Shown: in pieces, positions 44,563 to 53,187 of the stretch | Position numbering within the stretch: the first letter of the stretch is position 1 | Layout: every line of letters starts with the position of its first letter | NCBI GenBank assembly: GCA_013178185.1 | Contig: JABLXC010000020.1 | Location: forward strand, 1-64,000 | Origin: Anaerolineae bacterium | Lineage (GTDB): Bacteria; Chloroflexota; Anaerolineae; Anaerolineales; Anaerolineaceae | Reading direction: 5' to 3' | DNA: 64,000 bases | Position numbers and translations under genes: made by a program | The notes under the pieces: generated by a model | What the model saw: the letters and a program-made list of their open reading frames with translations, nothing else | Database searches by the model: none | What the model was told of the DNA's origin: nothing

Positions 44563-46026
44563 TTAATAGGCGCCGGCTCGCTGGATGACAACAGGAATGG
44601 TTCGTACAAGTATATAAATATCCATCCATATTGACCAGTGTCTAATGTAATATTCATCTAACCGGACTCTATGGGCATACTTTAAATTGCTTCGACCAGA
44701 GATCTGCCATAATCCAGTTAATCCTGGTTTTACTTGCGTATAGAGGTTGAGATTCTTATTATACTTTGTGACTTCTGCTTGAATAATTGGTCGAGGACCT
44801 ACCAGGCTCATTTCCCCTTTGATCACATTCCAAATTTGAGGTAATTCATCTATACTGGTTTTTCGGAGAATCCTGCCGACGCGGGTGACGCGCGGATCGT
44901 TCTTTAACTTATGCGATGTATTCCATTCGACTGTAAGTTCCTGGTTGTCTTTCAAGTATCTCTTTAAATCCTCATCAGCGTTTTGGACCATTGTCCTGAA
45001 TTTCCATAGGGTGAACTCTTCTCCTCCCTGACCAATGCGTTTATGCCCGTAAAATATATCTCCTTTTGAATCAAGGCGGATTATCAAGCCTATAACCAAA
45101 AATATTGGAAGTAGAAATGGCGAAGCCAAAAGGATTAAGAAAATATCGATTAATCGCTTTGTGGTTTGTTGTAAAGGATCTAGCAAGTTGCATTCCACTT
45201 CAAGGCCCAACATACCTTGAAAGTCATGAGAGATGACGGCCGAACCACCGATCCATTGAAAAGAGGAAGTTTGGATTAGATGCCGAATCCCAAACAGGCG
45301 TTCATCAATCAGTTCGGAACGAAAGCGCTCTGCAACTTCGGAAGTGACCAGAATAGCCGTATTGATATGAATGTTTGTGAGTAGTTTTTTATCCTGAATA
45401 AGCAAGTCGATGGGTAAAACTGGGACATCATAGACGTACTGACGCGCCAGATCACCATCAAATACAATCACGGGGAGTAATCCTAAATCGGGTTTGCTTT
45501 TTAGATACTGATAGATCTCTTGTCCCTGGAGACCAAATCCAATCAATGCTATCGGTTCTCCCCAAAGATTTGCTGTATAGAAAATGTGGCGGATGATCCT
45601 GCGCCCAACGGGAACCAACACTAATGCGAAAAACCAAAAGAAGGAAAAAATTAAGCGTGAATATGTAATAGATGTCTTTGCCCAAAAGGTTATTGTGGCA
45701 AGTAGCGGCAGCACGATGCTGGTCGAGATAGTAAGTCTTTGTAACTCTTTTACCACATCAACGCCAATTGCGGGGTACAGATTATTGATGAAATAGACCG
45801 CGATGAAAATGAAAACTACCGGAGCGAGAGTGATATATTCCTGGTATCCCCTCAGACCTTCCCCGATTAACGAACGGGTGATTACTGAAATTCCACCTGC
45901 CATCAGCAGGCTGATGACGTCTGAGATGATCAGCAGAAGAGACATCCAAATGCGGGCGTACCGTCTATAGAACAATTTTGTTCTATAGATATTGGCTATC
46001 GTCTTTGTGGATTCAATTTCCGCCAT
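44563..46026 (-). CDS. Undecaprenyl-phosphate sugar phosphotransferase (WbaP/WcaJ-like)
   Basis: A 487-residue polyprenyl-phosphate hexose-1-phosphate transferase. Four or five N-terminal helices (to about residue 130) lead to a Rossmann-like CoA-binding-type middle domain (IALIGFGLQGQEIYQYL). The catalytic PGT domain at about 285-487 contains KRLIDIFLILLASPF, TLWKFRTMVQNAD, TSIDELPQIWNVIKGEMSLV and GPRP, with the Asp-Glu pair. It starts the repeat unit by moving a sugar phosphate onto undecaprenyl phosphate. Which sugar is unknown. Confidence 0.9.
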   Translation of the reverse strand: MAEIESTKTIANIYRTKLFYRRYARIWMSLLLIISDVISLLMAGGISVITRSLIGEGLRGYQEYITLAPVVFIFIAVYFINNLYPAIGVDVVKELQRLTISTSIVLPLLATITFWAKTSITYSRLIFSFFWFFALVLVPVGRRIIRHIFYTANLWGEPIALIGFGLQGQEIYQYLKSKPDLGLLPVIVFDGDLARQYVYDVPVLPIDLLIQDKKLLTNIHINTAILVTSEVAERFRSELIDERLFGIRHLIQTSSFQWIGGSAVISHDFQGMLGLEVECNLLDPLQQTTKRLIDIFLILLASPFLLPIFLVIGLIIRLDSKGDIFYGHKRIGQGGEEFTLWKFRTMVQNADEDLKRYLKDNQELTVEWNTSHKLKNDPRVTRVGRILRKTSIDELPQIWNVIKGEMSLVGPRPIIQAEVTKYNKNLNLYTQVKPGLTGLWQISGRSNLKYAHRVRLDEYYIRHWSIWMDIYILVRTIPVVIQRAGAY

Positions 46027-46038
46027 AAATTTCCCCCT

Positions 46039-47235
46039 TTACCCCATGATTTGTGTTATTGCTTGCTCAAACTGGTCGGTAATCTGCTGGATGTTGAAGG
46101 CCTTTTCTGCATAAGCGCGAGCATTTCTTCCGAATAGTGTGCGATCAAATTGGTTTTCATATAATATTTTCGCTGCCTGGAGAAATGCAACAATATCATT
46201 GGGTGGCGTTACGAGGCCCGCTTTTTGCTCATTAATAATGCGCGCAGCGAGATTGTTCGAGGAAATTGCCAGGAGCTGCGGTTTTTCCGCGCACATGTAG
46301 GTCAGCACCTTTGAGGGAACAGAAAATTCGCCGGCATCCAGGTTAAGAATGGTTACCAGAACATCTCCGGAAGCCAGGACCTCTGGCATTCTCTCATACG
46401 GTTGGTAGGGGAAAATTTCTAAATTGGTAAGCTGGTGTTCAGTTTTCTTTCTGGATAGCCACTCGGCTCCTGGACCCTCTGAAATGATCGCTACGCAAAC
46501 GTTCTTATGCGCCTGAAATTGCTGGGCCAGTCTTAATAATAACTCCGGGTTGTGTTTCATGCCGAGCGTGCCAGTGTATAAAAAACAAAAACGGTGAGTG
46601 AGGTTGTGAAGCTTTGCCCAGTCGTTTTCTTTCCTTTTGACTGGAAAATCTGAAATTGGAGCCCAATTCGGAATTACCCAGAGTTTTGCATCTGCGCGCA
46701 GCCAGGGTTTGATTCTTGCAGGGAAATCTTCCGAAATTAATATCACCCCATCGCTTTGATTGAGCAGTTTATTTTCGAGAAAGATGTGGTAATTGCCGAT
46801 CAATTTACCCAGCAACGGTAACTTGTCGGCAAGGATTTTATAGGCTGCCCGGCCGTTTAAATCTTGCACCCAAAAAATTAATGGGACAGCGTTTTTTTTA
46901 CAATTGGAAAGAATAATTCTTTGAGAATCCAACGGTGTATTTGCGGAGAGAATTACCTCGATCCGGGCGTTATTGATTTCTTTGACCAGGAGATTCCCAT
47001 ATTCGATTTCCTGTCGCCAGCGGTTGAAGAGGGAATACTTTTGGAGTTTGTTTCGCGTGTAGATTGGTTTAATTCTAAAACGCTCAGGGTCATCGACGTG
47101 CCGCAATAAGTTGCCTTTGGGAGTGTTGTTATGCCCGCAGTAATAGTGAATTACCTGGTGACCACGACGGGCAAGTTCGCGACTTAGCTGGACTTGAAAG
47201 GGATGTCCTGCATAATCATGGACGCCGATTCGCAT
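46039..47235 (-). CDS. Glycosyltransferase family 4 (WbuB-like)
   Basis: A 398-residue GT-B enzyme. The N-terminal domain opens RIGVHDYAGHPFQVQLSREL. The C-terminal UDP-sugar-binding half has FLYTGTLGMKHNPELLLRL, FPYQPYERMPEVLASGDVLV and SVPSKVLTYMCAEKPQLLAI, a GT4 phosphate-binding loop in which the usual second Glu is seen as the E of CAE. The substrate is unknown. It starts 2 bases from the epimerase gene and lies 12 bases from the sugar phosphotransferase gene. Confidence 0.85.
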   Translation of the reverse strand: MRIGVHDYAGHPFQVQLSRELARRGHQVIHYYCGHNNTPKGNLLRHVDDPERFRIKPIYTRNKLQKYSLFNRWRQEIEYGNLLVKEINNARIEVILSANTPLDSQRIILSNCKKNAVPLIFWVQDLNGRAAYKILADKLPLLGKLIGNYHIFLENKLLNQSDGVILISEDFPARIKPWLRADAKLWVIPNWAPISDFPVKRKENDWAKLHNLTHRFCFLYTGTLGMKHNPELLLRLAQQFQAHKNVCVAIISEGPGAEWLSRKKTEHQLTNLEIFPYQPYERMPEVLASGDVLVTILNLDAGEFSVPSKVLTYMCAEKPQLLAISSNNLAARIINEQKAGLVTPPNDIVAFLQAAKILYENQFDRTLFGRNARAYAEKAFNIQQITDQFEQAITQIMG

Positions 47236-47237
47236 GG

Positions 47238-48212
47238 TTATCCTCTCAATTTCGTATAAACCTGTTTCTCGATCCAGGGATAAGTTCGCGATAACCCTTC
47301 TTCCAGGGAGATTTCTGGCTCCCAGTTTAATACCTGCTTTAAAAGGTTGTTATCAGAATTGCGGCCACGAACTCCTTGAGGGCCTGGAACATGTTTCTTT
47401 TGTAGTTGGACGCCTGCGATGCTCATAATCATATCGGCCAGCTCGTTAATGGTCACCATACGATCTTGACCAAGGTTCAGGGGTTGGGGATAGTCCGAGA
47501 GCATCAACTTGTAAATACCCTTAAGGCAGTCATCAATATAGCAAAATGATCGGGTTTGCTCGCCATCACCCCAAATTTCAATTTCCTTTGCGCCGGAGAG
47601 TTTGGCGTAAGCGATTTTCCGACATAAGGCGGCGGGCGCTTTTTCACGCCCACCTTCCCAGGTGCCATAGGGACCAAAGATATTGTGGAAACGGACGATC
47701 CTTGTTTCTAGCTTATATTGTTGGCTGTAATGCTGGCACATTATTTCAGAATACAGTTTTTCCCATCCATAGGCATCTTGTGGTTGGGCTGGATAGGCGT
47801 CTTGTTCCCTCAAAGGGGTGACATTTGCTTCCAATTGCAGGTGTTCTGGGTAAACGCAGGCAGAGGATGTATAAAACAATTTTTTGACGCCATTTCTGCG
47901 ACTTGCTTCGAGTGTTTGTAAATCGATCAAAGTGTTGTTTCGTAAAATCTCTGCTTGATACACGGAGATATAGCCCATCCCACCCATATCTGCTGCGAGA
48001 GCGTAAACTTCATCTACTTCCCTTGTTGCTCGGAGACAGTTTTCCCACTTCCGAAGATCTAAAAGCTCGAATTCATCGGCGTCAGTTTCTGAAAACTCGG
48101 GCGTTTTGATATCCACACCCTTGACCCAATACCCCTGTTTTTTCAGGTAGCTGACCAGATGATGGCCGATAAAACCACCTGCGCCTGTGACGAGCACACG
48201 AGTCTGCATCAT
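47238..48212 (-). CDS. NAD-dependent epimerase, GDP-mannose 3,5-epimerase-like
   Basis: A 324-residue extended SDR protein. It has the NAD motif GAGGFIGHHLVSYLKKQG, the segment LAADMGGMGYISVYQAEILR and SSACVYPE, then the catalytic DAYGWEKLYSE (Tyr-x-x-x-Lys), FHNIFGPYGTWEGGREKAPA and GDGEQTRSFCYIDD. The ADMGGMG and WEGGREKAPAA signatures are those of GDP-D-mannose 3',5'-epimerase, which makes GDP-L-galactose. This points to an L-sugar in the polysaccharide. A closely related epimerase activity is possible. Confidence 0.82.
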   Translation of the reverse strand: MMQTRVLVTGAGGFIGHHLVSYLKKQGYWVKGVDIKTPEFSETDADEFELLDLRKWENCLRATREVDEVYALAADMGGMGYISVYQAEILRNNTLIDLQTLEASRRNGVKKLFYTSSACVYPEHLQLEANVTPLREQDAYPAQPQDAYGWEKLYSEIMCQHYSQQYKLETRIVRFHNIFGPYGTWEGGREKAPAALCRKIAYAKLSGAKEIEIWGDGEQTRSFCYIDDCLKGIYKLMLSDYPQPLNLGQDRMVTINELADMIMSIAGVQLQKKHVPGPQGVRGRNSDNNLLKQVLNWEPEISLEEGLSRTYPWIEKQVYTKLRG

Positions 48213-48224
48213 ATTTTCACCTTT

Positions 48225-48977
48225 TCAGCGCGGATAAAACACATAGCTATGATTATCCAGGAAATTTTCGGGTTCCTGTGCTGCTCCAGTATTCACGGAA
48301 ATTCCTTTATTCTGATATCCGGCGGTCACTAATGTTGCGATTAACTCTAAACGATTGACATTTTCGTGAATTTCGACAACCAGAATTGGGCGGTCTTTCA
48401 ACAGAGTTTGCTGCATGCCTGCTAGCACATTGATTTCCATCCCCTGAACATCTATTTTTATTCCATCAATTTTGTGGATTGGTGTGCAAATTTGAGGCCA
48501 AAGGCAGTCCAGTGAAATAGAAATCAGTTGCTCAAACCCTGCTTTTGATTTGAAGGTGCTGTCAGCCATGCCTCTGATAATGGGTAATTCTAAAATTTCC
48601 ATGGTATCTTTTTCGCTGAGCGCCAGCGGCAGGATGGTGAGTTGGAAAAGATGGTTGATTCTTTTGGTTATGTTTAAATAACCCGCTGTAGACAATACCG
48701 GTTCGAAGGCGAAAATGTGCCCCTCGCTTCCTACCAGACGACACAAGGAAAGAGAGGTAAAACCGTAATGAGCGCCGATATCTAGCCAGGTCTGGTTTTT
48801 TTTAACAGTCCTTGAAAAGAATTTCAGTAAGGATTTTTCTGCGTATCCCAAGATGGCGGCAGGGTATTCATAGCAAGAAGTAACAATTTTCATGCCTCGT
48901 AGCTGACCGCTCAGGATGCGGTAAGGCCTGACGGTTCTTGGAAGAAAACAGCGCGCGGTATCTTTAAGGAAGTTCAT
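48225..48977 (-). CDS. FkbM-family methyltransferase
   Basis: A 250-residue SAM-dependent methyltransferase of the FkbM type. LDIGAHYGFTSLSLCRLVGS is the SAM-binding motif I, IFAFEPVLSTAGYLNITKRI holds the acidic loop, and IDGIKIDVQGMEINVLAGM with LVVEIHENVNRLE completes the FkbM core. These enzymes O-methylate sugars or other small molecules, so methylation of a polysaccharide sugar is likely. It overlaps the preceding glycosyltransferase gene by 14 bases. Confidence 0.85.
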   Translation of the reverse strand: MNFLKDTARCFLPRTVRPYRILSGQLRGMKIVTSCYEYPAAILGYAEKSLLKFFSRTVKKNQTWLDIGAHYGFTSLSLCRLVGSEGHIFAFEPVLSTAGYLNITKRINHLFQLTILPLALSEKDTMEILELPIIRGMADSTFKSKAGFEQLISISLDCLWPQICTPIHKIDGIKIDVQGMEINVLAGMQQTLLKDRPILVVEIHENVNRLELIATLVTAGYQNKGISVNTGAAQEPENFLDNHSYVFYPR

Positions 48978-50178
48978 AGTAATTAGGCGGGATGGGTTCC
49001 TTTCTCAAAACTCTGCAAATGGCATCTTCCAGGCTTTTCGCGCTTCTCTGCCACGCAAATTGTGCGACGAGCTTTTTACCGTTTTCACCCATCATCCTTC
49101 TTTTTGCAGGGTTGTTCAGTAGCTGAAGTATTTCGCTGGCCAAAATGTGTTCATCGAGCGGTACAAGAATTCCAGCCCCTCTCCGTTCGATCTCTTGCGC
49201 GTAGTTGATCGAATTCGATATGATCACTGGCAAACCTTTCGACATTGCTTCGAAAATAGAAAATCCAAAATTCTCAGCGTGAGACGGAAGCACGTATAGG
49301 GTTGCATCTGTAAACGCATTTTCTTTGTCTTGCCCAAGCAGCAAGCCTGTGAAGATGACTGATTTTCCATATCCATTTTTTGCAGCCATCTTTCTAATTT
49401 TGTGTCCATACTCCGGTGGATCATCACCGCCAGCAATTACAAGGAGCGTCTCGGGTTTCTGGTTCAAAACCTGGGCAAAGGCAGAGATCAATAATTCCAA
49501 TCCTTTCTTGGCGTTTATCCTTGCCAAAAAAAGGATGAAATCCCCTTGAAAATCAGCCAGGTATTTTTTTCTGAATTCGCCTTTTTGCCCAACGAGGTTG
49601 CTGGGTTCGAATCCTAACGGGATGATGGTAGACGGAGCCTTCAAATTGAGACCTGAGGTCTCCTCTTTTTCCCCTGCGGCGGTGAACAAGAGAACAGAGG
49701 CATGGTTTAATATTGATCTGGCAAATAAGCGATCATAGATAAATTTCTTGTGTTTTCCGACAGCCCTTTGAAATGGCGCTAGGACACCGTGCAGCCAGAG
49801 GCCATAAGGAATCTGGTTGATTTTAGCCAACCAGTATCCGGTGAGGACAGGGTAGGAGTAGAGAGAGTGCAACATGAGGAAATCTGCTTTTTGCGCTTCT
49901 TTTTTTACATGTCTTATCAGAGAAGGAGAGAAAGACCATCGTCCTAAAGCTGGAAAAGCGACGATACCGAAGGAACCCTGGGAAGCCCGCTCGGGTGAGG
50001 GCTCTTGATCTAGTGAATTGATGCGGTACTTTTCGTAACCTGGAGTGATTGCTCCGCCGATGACAACCCGGACATCATGGCCGCGCTCGGATAGATGCAT
50101 GTTGATAATCGGCGCTGAAAAGATGCCCACCCCCCCATATTTTGGATTTGCACCCTCGACGAAGGAAATGATCTTCAT
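48964..50178 (-). CDS. Glycosyltransferase family 4
   Basis: A 404-residue GT-B enzyme. It starts MKIISFVEGANPKYGGVGIF, and the catalytic half contains FILFLARINAKKGLELLISA, VIFTGLLLGQDKENAFTDAT and HAENFGFSIFEAMSKGLPVI, the E-x7-E motif of GT4 retaining transferases. The donor is unknown. It starts 22 bases downstream of the asparagine-synthase-like gene and overlaps the FkbM gene. Confidence 0.88.
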   Translation of the reverse strand: MKIISFVEGANPKYGGVGIFSAPIINMHLSERGHDVRVVIGGAITPGYEKYRINSLDQEPSPERASQGSFGIVAFPALGRWSFSPSLIRHVKKEAQKADFLMLHSLYSYPVLTGYWLAKINQIPYGLWLHGVLAPFQRAVGKHKKFIYDRLFARSILNHASVLLFTAAGEKEETSGLNLKAPSTIIPLGFEPSNLVGQKGEFRKKYLADFQGDFILFLARINAKKGLELLISAFAQVLNQKPETLLVIAGGDDPPEYGHKIRKMAAKNGYGKSVIFTGLLLGQDKENAFTDATLYVLPSHAENFGFSIFEAMSKGLPVIISNSINYAQEIERRGAGILVPLDEHILASEILQLLNNPAKRRMMGENGKKLVAQFAWQRSAKSLEDAICRVLRKEPIPPNYYELP

Positions 50179-50200
50179 GTTATGGTTGGTTTTAGATTAA

Positions 50201-52057
50201 TCAAAGGTTGTTGTTTACCCATTTTCGCAGGACATACAGCGCCCATGGTCTTACCCATGAGGTTCTTTCTTCTAGAAAATCTTGCCAGATATCTTGGGCT
50301 ATGTTTGTATCGAAAACCGAAAGTTTGCCTTGGTCGCTGGTCAATAGAGCAGCTTCCATCTCTCCCTGTAAAGAGCCATGGAGCCAATGCTTGAAGGGCA
50401 AGTGAAAAACCTGCTTTTTGCGACGTGTTATGTCGGGCGGCAGATTTCCAATAGCCTCGACCAGCAATGACTTTGGCACTGCACCTTGTGCTTTCACCTC
50501 TCCGGGAAGTGAGAGAAGAAATTCAACAAGGTGATGATCCAGATACGGCTCACGCAGTTCAAGAGAATGCGCCATGCTCATGCAATCCGAATCGCGCAGG
50601 AGGATATTTCTTAGGTAGTCGGTCAATTCGAGAATCGAGATCTGGTTGAACTGATCTTGTGAATGCAAGCCGTTCTTAGTGTTATTTCTGTTCTGGGTCA
50701 AACCAGGGATTAGAAGCTGACGATTCTCTGGAGAAAAGAGTTCGCGAATAAGGTAATAAGACTGTGTGTAATCCTCTTGCTCTTCAAACCAGCGTTGAAG
50801 TTTTTGAGACCGGCTGTTGTTTTTTAGACTGGCTTTGATAACAGCTCCAGCCAGTTTGCCAAGCCAGGCTGGCGTAAGGTTTCGGAAAGTTTCTAATAAA
50901 GGTGCCCAATGAAAACTGGGATATCCGCCGAATATCTCATCTCCGCCAATACCTGATAACACAACGGTAAGACCAATCTGGCGCGCCGATCTTGAAACGA
51001 AATAGGTATTGATACCGTCGAAAGTCGGTTGATCCATTGCGGCTAATGCGGCGGGCAGGGCGTTCACCATCTCCTCTGATGTTAGCAGCACTTCAGAATG
51101 ATCGGTGTGAAAGTATCGCGAAACCAATTGAATCGATCTTGCTTCTGAATATTCTTCTTCCTTGAAAGTGATTGAAACGGTGCGAGGTGTCTGTCTACCA
51201 TTCTCCATCGCGAGTGAAACGATAGAAGAGGAATCAACACCTCCACTCAGAAAAATGCCTAAGGGAACATCACTTAATAATCTTAAATGGACCGATTCGA
51301 AGAGCTTTTCCCGAAGTTTTTGAACAATTTTCTCTCGAGCCCAACCTGAATACTGATCGTTGATTTCTTGTGGGGGAGACCAGTAAGTGTGGAGGGTGAA
51401 TTTGTTGTCTTTATAAATTCCATACGAACCAGCTGGCATGGAATAAACCTCTCGGATAATCGTCCAGGGGTCTCTGACCCCTCCTAGTGCCAGGTAGGAA
51501 TCAATACCCTCAAGAGATAATGTTTTAGATATGCAGCCGCTGGCAAGCAAGGCACGTACCTCTGACGCGAATATCAGAAGATCGCCCTTGTGATAATAAT
51601 AGAGAGGCTTTACACCTAAACGATCTCTGACCAACCACAGCAAATTTTCGTGCTCATCCCAAAGTGCGAAAGAAAACATTCCTCGAAACCATCTTAAACA
51701 TTCGCGTCCCCATTCGGAATAAGCTTTTAGGATAACTTCAGTATCAGTGGCGCTAATAAATCGATGCCCTTTTTTTTCAAGCAGGTTTCTCAGTTCTAAA
51801 AAGTTGTAGATTTCGCCGTTATAGACAATCCAATTCCCTGTGGAGTTGTCTGGCATCGGCTGATGGCCTGCGGGAGTCAAGTCGATGATTGGAAGCCGGG
51901 TGTTGCCAATGCCCAACGACCTGCCGCCAAGTATGCTCTGGAAATGGCATCCGGCGTCATCTGGGCCGCGATGATAGAGTTTGCCTGTCATCGAAGAGAC
52001 AATTGTTCGAATATCGAGGTTGGAGTTTCCGGTAATGATCCCGCTAATTCCGCACAT
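50201..52057 (-). CDS. asnB: Glutamine-hydrolysing asparagine synthase-like amidotransferase
   Basis: A 618-residue protein. Its first residues MCGISGIITG contain the Ntn glutaminase Cys2, and RGPDDAGCH and GNTRLPIIDLTPAGHQPM complete the amidotransferase domain. The synthetase half has LGIFLSGGVDSSSIVSLA (PP-loop) and SGIGGDEIFGGYPSF. AsnB makes asparagine from aspartate. EPS-linked homologues amidate sugar acids or small acceptors, so in this locus it may convert a uronic acid into an amide. It begins at ATG 52057 after AAGGAAG. Confidence 0.88.
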   Translation of the reverse strand: MCGISGIITGNSNLDIRTIVSSMTGKLYHRGPDDAGCHFQSILGGRSLGIGNTRLPIIDLTPAGHQPMPDNSTGNWIVYNGEIYNFLELRNLLEKKGHRFISATDTEVILKAYSEWGRECLRWFRGMFSFALWDEHENLLWLVRDRLGVKPLYYYHKGDLLIFASEVRALLASGCISKTLSLEGIDSYLALGGVRDPWTIIREVYSMPAGSYGIYKDNKFTLHTYWSPPQEINDQYSGWAREKIVQKLREKLFESVHLRLLSDVPLGIFLSGGVDSSSIVSLAMENGRQTPRTVSITFKEEEYSEARSIQLVSRYFHTDHSEVLLTSEEMVNALPAALAAMDQPTFDGINTYFVSRSARQIGLTVVLSGIGGDEIFGGYPSFHWAPLLETFRNLTPAWLGKLAGAVIKASLKNNSRSQKLQRWFEEQEDYTQSYYLIRELFSPENRQLLIPGLTQNRNNTKNGLHSQDQFNQISILELTDYLRNILLRDSDCMSMAHSLELREPYLDHHLVEFLLSLPGEVKAQGAVPKSLLVEAIGNLPPDITRRKKQVFHLPFKHWLHGSLQGEMEAALLTSDQGKLSVFDTNIAQDIWQDFLEERTSWVRPWALYVLRKWVNNNL

Positions 52058-52080
52058 GCCTTATGCTTCCTTATAACTGA

Positions 52081-53187
52081 TTATTCATTCAAAATTTGTT
52101 CGTACAGCGCAAAAATTTTTTCAACAGTCTTCTCCCAACTAAAAAGATTTGCCCTGGAAATCCCCTTTGTAATTAAAGCAGATTTCAACTCAGCATTAGC
52201 TGAAATATCTATTAGCGCTTTGGCCAATCCCTCAATATCTTCTGCGTCGCATAAAATTCCTGCATCTGATATCACTTCGGGAAGCGAGGCCGATCTCGAT
52301 GCGACGACGGGCACTCCGCAAGCCATCGCTTCTAATGGCGGCCACCCAAACCCCTCATATAGAGAGGGGAACAAGAGGCAATCCACACAATTGTATAACT
52401 CTGCCATCCTTTCTAGCGGGACATGACTAAAGCAGGCACTCGACTCCCTAAGGTTATTCAGCTCGATTGCATTGTTCCATTCTTCATTTGGGGGGCCAAT
52501 TTTTACCAAAAAACATGGCTTTCCTGTGATCTTTTTAAAAAGGGCAACAGCTCTGACAGCTTTTTGCTGATTCTTGTAGAACTGCGATCCTGAGAGTAGG
52601 ACGCGAAATGCCCCGTTATTTGGAAGTCCCCATTGCCGACAGACCTTTTCTTTTTCTTGATTCGAATAAGGCTTAAAACAAGGATCAACCCCATAAGGAA
52701 TGACAGATATTTTTTGGGGGTCACATTGCAATCTCATAATCAGGTCATTTTTTGTGTTTTGACTGGCCGTGATCAAGTGTCTGGCTCGATTTAGCGCTCT
52801 AAAAGAGATGATATTTAGCCAGGGTTTGCGCCCACGTGATATCCCGGAAATCCCGCCTTGCCAGCGAATTAAAGGGATGAGGTCGTGTACTGATACAATT
52901 GTTTTTTGTGGATCCAGGACATATAAGAGATGTGCATAAGCATGGTCAATAATGTGGTTGATTGCTCCACTTTGCTTGCGAGCTTGTAGCGGATAAAACA
53001 AGTAGCGCGAAAACCGCATAGCCCAAACACCGTTTCCAAAGCGAACATCTTTCACCGGGGTGAAATTCACCAGATCAATTTTTGAGGCATATGACTGGTT
53101 CAAATAATTCCGTAAGCCATCGGCATAGCGCTCCATGCTCATACGATTGTCTTCTTGAAAATCTCTGAACAGGATCACAATGGTCAT
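52081..53187 (-). CDS. Glycosyltransferase family 4 (mannosyltransferase-like)
   Basis: A 368-residue GT-B enzyme. It has SVHDLIPLIRWQGG, LITASQNTKNDLIMRL, SVIPYGVDPCFKPYSNQEKE, FRVLLSGSQFYKNQQKAV and CLLFPSLYEGFGWPPLEAMA, which includes the E-x7-E motif. This arrangement is the one seen in WbdA/RfaB-like mannosyl- and rhamnosyltransferases. Its ATG overlaps the stop of the polymerase gene by 4 bases. Confidence 0.88.
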   Translation of the reverse strand: MTIVILFRDFQEDNRMSMERYADGLRNYLNQSYASKIDLVNFTPVKDVRFGNGVWAMRFSRYLFYPLQARKQSGAINHIIDHAYAHLLYVLDPQKTIVSVHDLIPLIRWQGGISGISRGRKPWLNIISFRALNRARHLITASQNTKNDLIMRLQCDPQKISVIPYGVDPCFKPYSNQEKEKVCRQWGLPNNGAFRVLLSGSQFYKNQQKAVRAVALFKKITGKPCFLVKIGPPNEEWNNAIELNNLRESSACFSHVPLERMAELYNCVDCLLFPSLYEGFGWPPLEAMACGVPVVASRSASLPEVISDAGILCDAEDIEGLAKALIDISANAELKSALITKGISRANLFSWEKTVEKIFALYEQILNE